From contig CP092873.1 in NCBI GenBank assembly GCA_030710605.1, forward strand, positions 943,900 through 1,007,899: DNA of 64,000 nt, read 5' to 3'. The position numbers were made by a program, and so were the translations under genes. Positions 31,760 to 42,664 of this stretch are shown piece by piece. Each line of letters begins with the position of its first letter. Position 1 is the stretch's first letter. The notes below the pieces were generated by a model. That model was not told the DNA's origin and made no database searches. It saw nothing but the letters and a program-made list of their open reading frames with translations. The stretch comes from Cordylochernes scorpioides (Eukaryota; Arthropoda; Arachnida; Pseudoscorpiones; Chernetidae).

Positions 31760-33664
31760 GATAAGATTTCTGTTGTTTTGGATCATCTTGGTGATTATGC
31801 TATGGCGGTGCAGTCGTGGTTGAATAATCTTGAAATAAAAATAATAATGGTTTTGATCAGAGATTGTTTTATTTGAGCTTTAGGATTATATAATAAACAT
31901 AATTTGGTAAAAGGTAATGCCTGTCTTAAGGCGAGTAGAATAAGGAAACAAAAGAATATTTACATAATGTACAAAAGTTTTGGGTCGGCCAACGGGGAAG
32001 AGAAAATATGGTTTTACGGGCTACTAACCAAAAGTTATGATTTTTGAGCCCAAGCGCGATGTCAGGTGGCAAGGGACCCTAGGATCTGGCGGCAGGAGAT
32101 GTGTCGCAGGGGTAGTGGAAACGTTGGGCAAGCAGGGGAACAGCGCCAAGGTGCAGTGAGGCAGGAGCATTGAATTGGCCAGGAATCCAGTAGAAGTGGC
32201 AGATGGAATTGGAGGCAGAAGGTCCTTGAAGCCTAGAACTTGAGGGCCCTAGACTTCAGGATGGGGCAGCTTGAGGCTCTCGCCTCGTGCTTGTCAGGAA
32301 GGCCCTTGGAGCAGCAGTTGGCACATTTGGAGGTGCGCTGGTCAGCAATGGATGGGCAGGCGCGGCCTTCATGGCCGTCTTGACCGCAGTGGAAGCACTT
32401 AGGAGCCCTGGAGCATTGGGCAGAGTTGTGGCCGAAGCCACAACAGCGGAAGCAGACGCGGGCGCGGATGGACTCCTCGAAGTTGAGGATTACTCCATCA
32501 ACCACGATTCTCCCGCGAACGCCCAGGGCTCTAAAGGTCTCGAGGTCCACCTCGATGAAGGCGGTGCAGGTCCCGCTTCTGGGTGCAGAACGGTGCGCCA
32601 CGCGCACCACCTTGTCCCCAGGAAGTTTTCTAACAGCAGCGGTTTCCAGGAAGGTCTCCTCAATTGTGGAGTTGGATGTCTCCTCATCCACTTTGAAGAG
32701 GCAGATCCGTGGCAGGATCTCCTTCTGCTGGCGGACCTTCATTCCATTCAACTTGCTGGCCAGGGAGGTTGTCACCTCAGGGATGGTGTCAGGATTACTG
32801 GAGTGGAGGACCAGCTTCCCCTTGGTGTGCAGGGAGGCCCAAACGCCTTGGGGGAGAGTGTGGGCAGCGCGGACAGCTTTTAGCATCTCCCTTGGGTCAG
32901 CCTGTGGGTCATCAGAGATGACCACTGTGTGGGCCGCCGATTTTTCTCCATGGAGGATCACTTGGGCGGCCGCAGGCTTGGATACGCGGGAAGGCGCAGG
33001 TTTTGAAGGACCATTCAGGTTTGTCCTCTTTGCAGGCGGGTTGGGAGCCTCAGACTGCTTCCTTTTGGTTGGAGCAGGAGCAGGCAAGGTGGAGGCAGGC
33101 TTCTTGGCAGGGAGAGCAGCAGGAGCAGGAGTGGCGGGCTTGATTGGGTCAGTCTGGGAGCTGGTTTCCTTGCAGGAAGGAGCAGGGCAGGTTTGAGTGC
33201 CGCGGCAAGCAGTCTTGGGCTTGTTGGCCTCCTCAATTTCGTCCAACTCTGCGAAGGACTCGAGGGTGTCAGTGAGGTTCTCTACTTCGGTAGCGTAGGT
33301 ATTTTAATAGATATAGAATTATCACCTTCTGATTGATATAGAGAATTATTGATTATTTTCTTGATCCAGGAATCCATGAGCAGGTGACACTGTAGTCGTG
33401 ATAATAAAAACAGTTTAGATAAGAATTAGCTTTAATTAATCTTAAGGAATATATAAAAAACATAATTTTATAAAGTACTACCTGACTTAAGGCGAGTAGA
33501 ATAAGGAAAACAAAATATTATTTACATACCAACAAAAGATTTGAGCCGGCCAACAGGAAATAACAATAATAGGTTTATATAGGGAAAGCCGCGACGTCTG
33601 GCTATAAAAACTTAACAGTATTTTATTCTATAAGTTATAATTTTGTAAAAATATATATATAACA
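31760..33664 (-). mobile_element. Gag-only LTR-like element
   Basis: A GC-rich Gag-like frame (32233-33303) lies between two diverged copies of the family A LTR. The downstream copy is 31760-32055 (GGTGCAGTCGTGG ... GGTCGGCCAACGGGG). The upstream copy is 33352-33664 (CTGTAGTCGTG ... GCCGGCCAACAGG ... ATATATAACA). Both are in the minus orientation. No reverse transcriptase or integrase is present. The layout resembles so-called TR-GAG elements, which need proteins from a partner. Confidence 0.6.
32233..33303 (-). pseudogene. Gag/ORF1-like protein with three zinc knuckles, no ATG start
   Basis: Such proteins coat retroelement RNA to form particles. The frame opens after a TAA at 33304-33306 and has no early ATG; its first Met is well inside, so the 5' end is missing, spliced or mutated. 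Numbering from the TTG at 33246, about 100 Pro/Ala-rich residues come first, then a probable RRM-like region (about 105-260). Three knuckles follow: CFRC-GFGH-C (C265-C278), CFHCGQDGHEGRAC (284-297), and a looser CANC ... H320 ... C327 ending in SCPILKSRALKF. The third, looser knuckle is characteristic of non-LTR (Jockey/R1-type) ORF1 rather than LTR Gag. The high GC content contrasts with the AT-rich surroundings. Confidence 0.75.
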
Positions 33665-33874
33665 TATATATGAACAAACTATTTTACAAATAAAACGCTG
33701 ACGTGGCATCATGTGATGATGATTTGATCGAGTAGACCACTCTCTGATTATTCTATGACAATATTATAAAGGAAATTATGAATTATTCATAAATTACTTT
33801 CTTTTTTCTTTTCTTTGTAAAGTATTAATATCAAAAGAGAGTCTTTAACACCTATTTTACCCACTATAGAAATA

Positions 33875-34434
33875 CAAGGTTGTCCCAAAAGTTGGTAAAC
33901 ACTTGCAAAAAATTGAAATACCAATATTATTCACCGTTATGTATAATGTATTATGTATAAGGTAATTGTATTATTATGTATTCGCCGTTATGTATAAGGT
34001 CTTTGTATTATGTATAAAGTAATTGTAAAACGACATTTGAAAATTATCCGCATGTGTTTCTTTTGAAACCAAAAATCGAAATTTATTTTAAGGAGAAATA
34101 ACGATTATTTCTAACCTTAGGGATTAGGTATGAAAGGATGAATTGTGAAGGGTGATCAAGAATAATTATTATCATTATCTTCACAATTCATCCTTTCATA
34201 CCTCATCCCTAAGGTTAGAAATAATCGTTATTTCTCCTTAAAATAAATTTCGATTTTTCGTTCAAAATAAACACATGCGGAATAATTTTCAAATGTCGTT
34301 TTACAATCATAAGCCGCATTATATTGTATTATAATGTGTTCGTATTATGTATAAAGAAATCGTATTATCATGTATTCGCTGTAATAATATTCGCCAAGTA
34401 ATAAGAAAAACCACGAACTTGTGGGACAACGTTA
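33875..34434. mobile_element. Mariner-type MITE with long internal hairpin
   Basis: The termini CAAGGTTGTCCCAAAAGTT and AACTTGTGGGACAACGTTA are inverted and flanked by TA. Inside, arms of about 135 bp (about 34025-34155 and 34175-34310) are almost perfect reverse complements (AAGGAGAAATAACGATTATT and its complement). There is no transposase. TTGTCCCA-type ends are typical of mariner-derived elements. Confidence 0.8.
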
Positions 34435-34741
34435 TACATGGAGTGCCAAGGATCTTGTATTTCCTGGGCGCCCAACTTCTGGCAGGTTGTGAGTAGAATT
34501 ACCGTCAGTTCTGTTATCCACATTTCAAAAGGAGAAATCTTCCATGGAAATCACGTCTCAGCACTTAACGTAATTAGGTCAATTCCACAAGAATTTTAAT
34601 TTAAGTTTCGGTGGGATTGATTGGAGATTTCCTCTGTTGGGTGAACAATACTTCATCTGGCTGTTACCATTCTAAATGTACTCCTTATATGTTTATATAT
34701 CTTAAAGATAGAGGCTGCCTGGCCGGCATTCATAGTTCTTA
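34435..34741. other. Unclassified sequence
   Basis: No gene or repeat ends recognised. Confidence 0.5.
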
Positions 34742-34830
34742 AAATTATAGATACTTCGGCCAGTAAATATTTTTATTATCTCGACGTTTAAACAAAATAT
34801 TTTTGTTCTCGTCAGGAGAAAATACGAATT
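34742..34830 (-). ncRNA. Penelope-type hammerhead-like motif
   Basis: On the minus strand CTCCTGACGAG, then AACAAAA-ATA-TTTTGTT (a seven-pair hairpin), then TAAACGTCGAG and TAATAAAAATATTTACTGGC. Compared with 9568 the hairpin sequence differs but pairing is kept; GAAAC has become TAAAC, so this copy is probably inactive. Confidence 0.45.
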
Positions 34831-34929
34831 AAAACATTTGACGAAGCGTTTAAAATTATTCTAAAGTTGCAAGGACGTTCTTACGCGATATTTCAAATTT
34901 TGTATAACATCTAAAGAACGAGTTAAAAA

Positions 34930-35080
34930 CAAAAATATCTCCTCTTCTTCTTCTTTCTTATCTCCACTCAATCATATCCCGGGTAGTTGGCGTTTTACGC
35001 TCCAGGAGCCCGGGTTATCTCTATTTTCTCTCTCAATCATATCAGGGTATCAAGTTGTGACCCTCGATGGTGTCTGTAAA
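34930..35080 (-). repeat. S2-tail-derived repeat fragment
   Basis: CTTTCTTATCTCCACTCAAT, ATATCAGGGTATCAAG and GATGGTGTCTG are S2-tail minisatellite landmarks, here with a CCCGGGTAGTTGG insertion. Confidence 0.7.
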
Positions 35081-35189
35081 AAAAAATATTTAACTCACAA
35101 AAAAGATTTACTAGCCGAAGTACTTCAATTTTAAGAAATATATATTTATATTATATAAAAGTTTTCACGATATGAGAAATAGAATGTAA

Positions 35190-35415
35190 CAATCTGGTTA
35201 ACATATCATTATACATAACGGGATTTCGAAATTCCTACCTTCAACCCAATAAAGAACACCCCGGCTATAGGAAGATTCCAGAGCTTGTAAAATACAGTCG
35301 AACTGCTGTGTAAAACGAAACGCTGTCCGCTGAGGACATTTTAATTTCTTGGGCTGGGTTAACACGACACCATTCTGCAAGTCTTCTTTGTCAACTCTGT
35401 ACAGAGTGTATTATT
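35190..35415. repeat. Dispersed repeat, partner of 25480-25720
   Basis: Shared ordered landmarks are described at the partner copy. No gene. Confidence 0.6.
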
Positions 35416-35589
35416 GTTCATTTTGTACTCCTGTTAAAGCGACGAAATAACCAGAAGCTTGAGAATCCAATAATAAAATGAAAAGAGACTCATCTCACAG
35501 AATCCTGTTGCATTATTTTATATTTATATCCAGGAGTTCCACATCTATTATTTACAAGGTTCCAAAAGTTTTCGCAATCAATATTAAAT

Positions 35590-35730
35590 AATTATAATAT
35601 TGCCACATGGAAAATTAGGGAAGACAAAAACTTCAGGAGGAGACAACAATTTTATATCAGGGAAGGACAAAACTATGAATTGTAAACAAAAGATAAGCCA
35701 CGAGGGAAATTTACAGAGTCGCAAAATATA
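35590..35730. repeat. Dispersed repeat, partner of 22680-22815
   Basis: GAAAATTAGGGAAGACAAAA, GCCACGAGGGAAATTTACAG and ATATAAACATAAAAATGA parallel the earlier copy. Confidence 0.6.
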
Positions 35731-35825
35731 AACATAAAAATGACCACTCTGTTAATAAAAATAATAAAATTAATAAATACTATGTTACATAAATAAAATT
35801 AATAAATACTATGTTACAATATACA

Positions 35826-36100
35826 TTTAAATTCGAAACTATTATAGACGCGTATGATTCTTTTTAAAAACCATTCCAAGAGTCTAGCATCAGTATCACT
35901 ATAAAAGGAAAACCGAAAAATTCAATATAACAGTGGTATGGTAGATTAAACTGGCGAAACCTCGGGTTCACCACTGATTAGCCAGGCCCTCCCATTATTT
36001 TTTCCATTACAGTAAGGACAGTAGAAATTGTTTATATAAAAAAAATCAAACACGTCTATAATAGTTTCGAATTTTGATAACAGATGGCGTGCTAATGCAT
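35826..36100. mobile_element. M2 foldback MITE, internally deleted
   Basis: The termini AAATTCGAAACTATTATAGA and CTATAATAGTTTCGAATTTT flank one strand of the core, including the motif at 35951-35995 with CTGATTA and a four-base shortened GCGAAACC region. The outer flank is AACAGATGGCGTGCTAATGC. Confidence 0.78.
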
Positions 36101-36324
36101 CAAAATACACATATACTTGTATGTATTTCTGGTGCGATAAAGTTGATATTATAGTAAGCCCGTTGAAGAGCGATTAACACTTGAAAGCTAGCGTTTTTTA
36201 AATAAAAAACATACTCATTGTGAGAATATATTTGTAATTTTAATTTTTTTTTTCACAATTTTATCATGAATAATACATATACTTGTATATACATTTTTGT
36301 TAATATATTTTTTTTTCAAATAAA

Positions 36325-36420
36325 GATCACCTCTCCCGTCAAAATAGACGTTAATACTAAGCGACTAAAACCGTCTCTGCAAACTAGAGGACTCAGGTAG
36401 GTAATAGAGTTATAAGAGAG
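36325..36420. repeat. F1 fragment
   Basis: ACCTCTCCCGTCAAAATAGA, CCGTCTCTGCAAACTAGAGG and ACTCAGGTAGGTAATAGAG match F1 units. Confidence 0.65.
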
Positions 36421-36595
36421 GAATGCCAGTTTTGGAATATGAATAATATCCTTCAGTAACTTTCCTATACTGAGACCAACAACTTGGGTAGCTGAGGTAA
36501 GTTTTGAGGAACTGCTGAAGCTTGATTTACAGTCGCATCGATTTGATGGTTTTAATTGGATAACTCACCGCTTCAATTAGTTAAATCTCTCGATC

Positions 36596-36695
36596 NNNNN
36601 NNNNNNNNNNNNNNNNNNNNNNNNNNNNNNNNNNNNNNNNNNNNNNNNNNNNNNNNNNNNNNNNNNNNNNNNNNNNNNNNNNNNNNNNNNNNNNN
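36596..36695. other. Scaffold gap of 100 N
   Basis: A placeholder gap. The sequence immediately to its right is a long duplicate of 49372 onward, a likely reason the assembly broke here. Confidence 0.99.
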
Positions 36696-37595
36696 AAGGG
36701 GCAAACATGTTAGATTTTATTAATTTTATTACTAATCCAAATTATCTCTTTATTAGGAAAGATAATATAATTTTACCTTTATTATTTATTTTATTCTAAA
36801 ATGAATAAAATCGATCACACACATATCTAGATAAATGGGTGTGTCTAGTTATTTAAATTTCTTGAAGAAGAAATTATTATAAATTTCTCAAAGAGAGGAT
36901 AAGCATTTATATTTATTATTTCAAAATTTTCTCTTTTAAAAATGATAATAATATTTTATTATTTAATTATATTCTAAGAATATTAATTTCTTTTTTTTTT
37001 ACTCTGTAGGAAGATGACGATTGGCCTTGGGGGGCGCTGTTTAAAAAAGATAGCGGTCAGTTTGGACGAGGGAGGCGACCTGACAGGAGGTCCTGGACGA
37101 TGGGGTTGCCAAGACAAATTTTGGGATGGTATGTAGAGAAGATATTGGTAAGTCCAAATATATTATAAGAATTTAATGTGTAGACCTAAAGAGGTCTTTT
37201 TGTAAAAGAATAGAAATAGTCCTAATAGATAGTAATTTTTCTGGTAGACTCTACTATATAAGATATATAGTGAACAGAGGTCTTGGCCTTTATGGTTCTT
37301 ACAAAATATTAGTCATATTTATTAATCATTTTATTCAGATGTGGTAACTAGGTTGAATTACCAAGTCGCATGTTCTCAAAATCATTTTTTTTATATATAT
37401 AGGAAGTTTTATAATTTTGTTTAAAAAATAATTTTAAGCCCACTCATGTTGTCTACAAATGAAAGATTGTAAATTCACCGAGGTAAATAAAATTTGATGT
37501 TTTAATATTTTAAAGTGTATTGGTAATATTTTATCCTTAATTAAATACAAATCATGTGTGAATCCTTGGTGTGTGCTATATTTCCTTTTGTGTTG
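36696..37595 (+). repeat. Segmental duplicate, copy A
   Basis: About 900 bp are nearly identical to 49372-50270, including AAGGGGCAAACATGTTAGAT, the exon-like block 37010-37147, GTCCTAATAGATAGTAATTT and GTGTGAATCCTTGGTGTG. It starts at the gap and ends where a family C repeat begins. Confidence 0.9.
37010..37147 (+). CDS. Candidate 46-codon internal exon
   Basis: A pyrimidine tract (TTTCTTTTTTTTTTACTC) and TGTAG precede 138 nt that are open in phase 0 from end to end, and GTAAGT follows. The peptide starts EDDDWPWGALFKKDSGQF and ends in LGWYVEKIL, with an Arg-rich centre. Base composition is far more GC-rich than both flanks. I recognise no family. It could be an exon of a cellular gene caught in a duplication, or part of a retroelement. 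The paralogous copy at 49683-49819 has one base fewer at the acceptor. Confidence 0.4.
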
Positions 37596-38215
37596 TCGCG
37601 TTCCCGATTTTAGACCAATGGGAACGGAGCATGTAAGGAGTGACCTAGTAAAATTTCCTTCTTAAGATATGCAAGTGTGACATAGGAATAGGCAAATATA
37701 TAGGACTTATACAGCTAGGTTATACTTGAGGAGATGGAGTATCTGATAATATACAAGGTACTGGAGGACTCAAGTGGAAACTTTCTTCCATACAAGGCGT
37801 GGGAGGGCCCCCCCCCAAAGGAGGCCCAGCGTCAGGGAGGACCGTTGACAGGTCCTTCCTGGAATGTATGGGAGCGTCGGGTGTCTCGGGAACTAACGAA
37901 GTCTCAGGAATGTGGGAATATAAAATATTTTCTTAACTTCCCACCACAGTTTCCCACTCTTCAATTGGTTCACGTCACGTGGTCTCACGCTCGATTGCGC
38001 GTCCATCGGGATATTATATTGTATGTTATTATTTACCTCACGTCCACCTTCGTGAGTATCTTCCAAGCTTACTGAGTAATGTCCAATTTTATATAGACAA
38101 AATTGCATGCTCCGACATCCATTTTTTAAAACTACGCAAGATATTCTTCTTAATCTTCAAGATCTACTCTCGACCTCCCAGAAATGTAGTCTTTGCTACA
38201 GGTCACCATGTCTAA
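37596..38215 (+). repeat. Family C repeat, LTR-like
   Basis: This starts TGTCGCGTTCCCGATTTTAG and shares GGAGCATGTAAGGAGTGAC, AGTAAAATTTCCTT, CCCAGCGTCAGGGAG and TTCCTGGAATGTATGGGAGC with 46195-46829 (reverse) and 57362-57780. A C-run lies near 37810. It interrupts duplicate A. It may be a solo LTR; the 3' limit is uncertain. Confidence 0.6.
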
Positions 38216-39344
38216 TGCCACGTTTCATAAAACTACCAAAGCCGATGTTGAAACGAATTTTAAGTCTGCTATGATGCTATAGTTTTTTATAAAGGCTTCT
38301 GCTGCCAAATAATCTGAAAGGTGGATGTATAGATAAGGTTCTCTGGAAAGGCTTATCAAAAACCTGTCAAGTGCAAATACACACGAGGTGCAAAGTTCTT
38401 TATCGCTGTCTTTCTAAGGTTCCTGGAACTATATGTCTGATAAATTGCTAAGTTTGCATATTGCGTTTAATTCTGAAATAATGCTATTAACTTCCAAAGG
38501 ATGCAGGATATAAAAAAAATGATTTCGTTATTTGGCTGGAGTTAAAGAAAAGAAACAAATTTCACTAATTTCATTTAAAAAAAGGAAAACCTTCCCCAAC
38601 AAATTCTGTACATGGATTATCATACTATAAAATCGCTATTAGATTGAATATATAGGTCAGTCTTCATGATAATGACTAAATAATAAAATATAAATGGGAG
38701 AGATAAAATTATATGCAGTAACTATTTGTAATGTGCGTGACATGCAAAAATATAATCAAAGGTAACTCAAGTAGAAAAAAAAGGCTAATAATCTATACAA
38801 AAAAGGTTTTTCTATCAATAGTCCCTATACTATTGTCTGTATTTCCCTCACGAAGAGTTACAAATAAGAATATAGTTCTACATAATCACAAATTACTATT
38901 TGCACAAGATAGTATGTCCATGCAAAAAAAAAATTACAAGACCAGTTTTAAGAGATCATCTACACTGTTAAAAATAAAAAATTGTATACTCTAGTCGTTT
39001 ATTGGAACACGTTTTATCTAAAACTATAATTGAACAAACGTCTTGATTGCATAAACTAAAGTAACTATAAATATATATATATATATATAAAACTAAAGTA
39101 AATTAAAATAAATGATGAAGAAAATAAATTATTATACATAACTGTAATCTAAATGGTAATAAAACATTTTACACAGGAGAATTGCGTTGCGATAGACTTT
39201 TACCATAAAATTGGCCTTACTGGCATCCATAAATATATCTTGTCATAATGACTCGTACAAAAATGTTTTTAAAATAAATTTGACATCTTATGCTATTAGA
39301 ATATTATACTAAATTAAAATAAATAGATGAATAAAAGAAATGGA
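38216..39344. other. AT-rich stretch, no gene recognised
   Basis: Only short frames in AT-rich DNA; a TA microsatellite lies near 39070. Confidence 0.6.
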
Positions 39345-39600
39345 AGAAATATGTGGCAGGCTTAGAGCCCAGCCATGGCCTAAAGGCCAAGGCCTTTGCA
39401 AAACTACCTTTCACACCAAGCGCTCGGTCTAGACTGTGTATTGTTAATGAAGGTTTCCTTGTGGGCGGTAATAGCGGTTCTCTTGAAACCCTTAGGGTCT
39501 CGCCGACTTGTCAATCAAACTTGCGGGGGAGTCTAGAATTAGACATTGATGGATATCTTTATTTGTTTTCCAACTGACTTTCCCAGGGTTGTTTATCTCA
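39345..39600. other. Small GC-richer island, unclassified
   Basis: About 220 bp (GGCAGGCTTAGAGCCCAGCC ... CTTGCGGGGGAGTCTAGAAT) stands out from AT-rich flanks. It might be a SINE body or exon relic, but I cannot assign it. Confidence 0.35.
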
Positions 39601-40104
39601 GATTCTTAGCGTTTTTTCGCTAAAAATTTTTCCTTGTAATTTTCTATCTACCTGCTAATATAATGATTTTTTTTTAAGATTGTTAACTAATAAAATAAAA
39701 AATGAGATCTCAATACTCTAAACTGGTGTACCTTGGTAAAAAAAAAGGAAATACAGGTGTTGACAATATATGATTTTTAAAATATATTACAAAAATGATG
39801 CAGTGTTTTCAATTATGGTCCTTTTTAAGAGTATGGGTAATACTAGATTTAGAATGGTGGTTATAATGTTACACAATAGGTTAAAACGACGTTCATATGG
39901 ATTTGTTCAATTTTCATCTATTTTTTATTTCAAATTTCACAATTTTATATTTATATTTATTTGCGCTCTGTGTTTTCAGTAAAAAAATTGTAGTCAAACA
40001 CTTCCTTTTTATATATTTTGTTATTTTTGTTTATTTTTACACAAAATTTTTTCACATAGTACAAATAATTTTAAATATAAAATTGGCGTTACTGTTAATT
40101 TTCA

Positions 40105-40200
40105 GAATATTCATAATACCTTGATAAAGGTTGGCGTTCAGCCAACTGAAATATTGGAAAATAAATGATATTTTGATCTAAAATATGCCTTTTTAATTAA
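40105..40200 (+). repeat. Repeat with TTGATAAAGG hairpin
   Basis: ACCTTGATAAAGGTTGGCG, TTCA, GCCAACTGAAATATTGG includes the hairpin GTTGGC/GCCAAC. It is shared with 20795-20870. CUUGAUAA and UGAAA flanking a hairpin recall Penelope-type hammerheads, but the boxes do not match the consensus. Confidence 0.5.
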
Positions 40201-40391
40201 ACATATATGTTTTTTTTTTTTACATAGACAAATATGATTCTACTCGATTATGATTATATGTATGTCAATATATGCTTAATTTCATTTAAGAAATAAATAA
40301 TAAACAAAACAATACCTAATTTCTCCACGTGGTTGGCTGCCTCGTGGTCTTTTCCATTCTTGGATTTTCCGTAGCATCCAACTAGCACACA

Positions 40392-40640
40392 TTATCTATT
40401 AGTTTGTGCATCAGACAGGATTTTACAAGTTACACATTTTAAGTAGTAGGGTGTTATTTTACCATGAACTTTTAGTGGCCTAATTTGGAATTGGTTGGCC
40501 CACGTTGAAGGCGTCATTGATGAGCTGATTTCAGACGCTTTCGTCCCAAAATCCATGAAGGCTCTTTCGTTCTCAGGGAGTTCACAAAATATACATCCTG
40601 CTATATAAAATAATATAATTTGCATATATCCTGCGCGCAT
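40392..40640 (-). CDS. Unknown 82-codon frame or last exon with two CxxC motifs
   Basis: ATG at 40640 starts a frame whose first 20 residues are hydrophobic (RAGYMQIILFYIAGCIFC). The remainder has amino-acid composition unlike translated AT-rich noise, with CIFC near the start and CVTC near the end, about 50 residues apart. Alternatively ATTATTTTATATAG just before 40600 is a 3' splice site and this is a terminal exon. The stop is TAG. There is no match to a family I know, and no neighbour supports a role. Confidence 0.35.
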   Translation of the reverse strand: MRAGYMQIILFYIAGCIFCELPENERAFMDFGTKASEISSSMTPSTWANQFQIRPLKVHGKITPYYLKCVTCKILSDAQTNR

Positions 40641-41031
40641 TGGTGTTGAAAAAAATGATAACTAAAAGTTGCGGATCAGAATGGATTATATTTATTTATC
40701 TCTTGAAACGGTCACACAAAGATAAGAAATAAAAAAAAATAAATAAAACAGGAAATAAGAACAAATTGGGCGAATATACATAAATATAACCTGTTTTAAA
40801 AATATATATATTATGAAAGGTTACTTATCATAGTTTGGTGCTTCAGATGGATGGCTGGAAAATTCATTCCACTAAAATCTTGTAGAACTACATTTTTGTA
40901 CTAATTTCTGAGGAGCTCTCTGACTCTGTTGGGTCAGTTTTTCCACTAAACAAAACCCAACAAAGATGTAAACATTCATTTACATCATATAAATATATAT
41001 ATATATTATATTAATTTTAAAAAAGGATTTT
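40641..41031. other. AT-rich flank of the second LTR element
   Basis: CCCAACAAAGATGTAAACAT and CATTTACATCATAT (40965-40992) match 48667-48695, where they run directly into GTCTTGCCGAAGTGTTTG, the sequence that lies beyond the LTR element here (43540). This acts as a paralogous empty site. Confidence 0.65.
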
Positions 41032-41405
41032 TGAGTTTCTGCTTGATATTTGATTCATGTTGAGGATTATTGTAATGGTGGTGCAGTCGTGGCTATAATA
41101 TTGAAAGAATAATGGTTTTGATCAGATATTGCTTTATTGAGCTGAGAAATGATTCATATTAAAAACATAATTTTGTACAAGTACTGCCTGGCTTAAGGCG
41201 TAAGAATAAATAAAACAAAAGATTATTTACATAATTACAAAAACTTTGGGTCGGCCAACGGGGAAGAACAACAATGAGATTTTATATGGTAAGCGTGACC
41301 TCTGGCGGTCGATTAAAACAGAGTATTTATTTCTATGAAATTATAACTTTAAATAAAATAACATTTTAACATATAACATTTTTAAATAAAATATTTCAAT
41401 ATAAC
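41032..41405 (-). repeat. 3' LTR (family A) with polypurine tract
   Basis: The 347 bp shared with 43192-43538, plus 27 bp (to ATATAACA at 41405) that begin the LTR when compared with the solo LTR at 811. The preceding minus-strand purine tract AGGGGGGAAA lies at 41406-41415. Confidence 0.85.
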
Positions 41406-41415
41406 ATTTCCCCCC

Positions 41416-42660
41416 TGTGAAGAAAATAACATGGGTTCATTCAGAGAAAAGTGATAAAAAAATATTGTTAAAAAAAAGATAAAATGATTATAGAAATAAA
41501 ATAACATGAGGTGATATTCACTTATCATATTGGTTTTAAATATAGTAACCAATAGACAGGAAAGTACAAAATGATGATTGTTAAAGAGAGTAAAAAAAGG
41601 TGTTCCATAATCGTATTGGCTTATTGTAAACCAATAGATCCGAAAATGAGAAAATGACAAGAATGAGTAAGGAAAATAAAATGCACGATTATTAAAAGCT
41701 AGAAATAAAAGGATGATATCCCTTGATCATATTGGCTTGTTGTGAGCCAATAGATTGGGAAAAACATGAGAAAATGACATTATTAAAAATAAGAAAATGC
41801 ATGATATTTACAAAAGTATATAAATGAAAAATGATGAATAACATTGAAAACAATATGAAAATTACATTAGTAAAAGATAGGTGGAAACATTTGATGATTA
41901 TAAGAAGAAGGGCATTTGTGAAAAGCAAGAAGTTGGGACAAAGTTTATATGTACAAAAGGCAAATGTGAAAACAAGGTATGAACATAAAAAGATAAATTA
42001 ATTAATGGCAAGAATAGAGAATGGTCATTTGAAGAAAAAGAATCAAGGTGGACAAAAACAAGAGCTAAAATCTACATATGTTGGTGTAGCGCTAAATTTA
42101 CATATTTGCAGAAACGCTTTTAGACAATAATTACATATGAAATAAGCAATGTGGGTAAAAATACAAATTTTAAAAATAAAAACATTGTGAAATTAGATTA
42201 AATAAGAAAATATCAAAATACTAAAAGTTTGGGAATTTTGAACATATATTGAAAAGGAAAAATTGAAAAATATGAAAACATTAAAGTTTAGCTAATTTTT
42301 AATAAAGAAATTGAATGTGAGAAATATATTAATTTGCTGTTGTTGTCCTCCCGGCCGACTGTTTTACATATAGAATTTTAAAAAATGATTTTGTAAATGG
42401 TTTAAATTATTTGAAGATAAAAAATGGCATGAGGTATATTATGGCATTTAGGAGCTAAATATACAAAGGAAAACTAAGGATTAAAAGGATTAAAGGGTGT
42501 GATGAAATTTAAAGGTCAAAAAGAGCTATGGCAAAATTGATATCTAAGAATAATTTAATAAAAAGGAAATAACTATAAAAAAGCGATTGAAACTATTGTA
42601 AATAATGGATGAAGATTAAAAAGTTAAAAAGAGATAAATAAGTAAAAAGGTAGATACAAA
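41416..42660 (-). other. Interior of the LTR element, AT-rich
   Basis: Three diverged units near 41505-41760 share a CATATTGGYTT ... AACCAATAGA core. No protein domain recognised. Confidence 0.6.
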
Positions 42661-42664
42661 GTAC

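Noticed and set aside
32287..33196. Plus-strand frames of 198 and 256 codons opposite the Gag-like frame
   Set aside because: They are shadows in GC-rich DNA; only the minus strand shows zinc knuckles and domain-like order.
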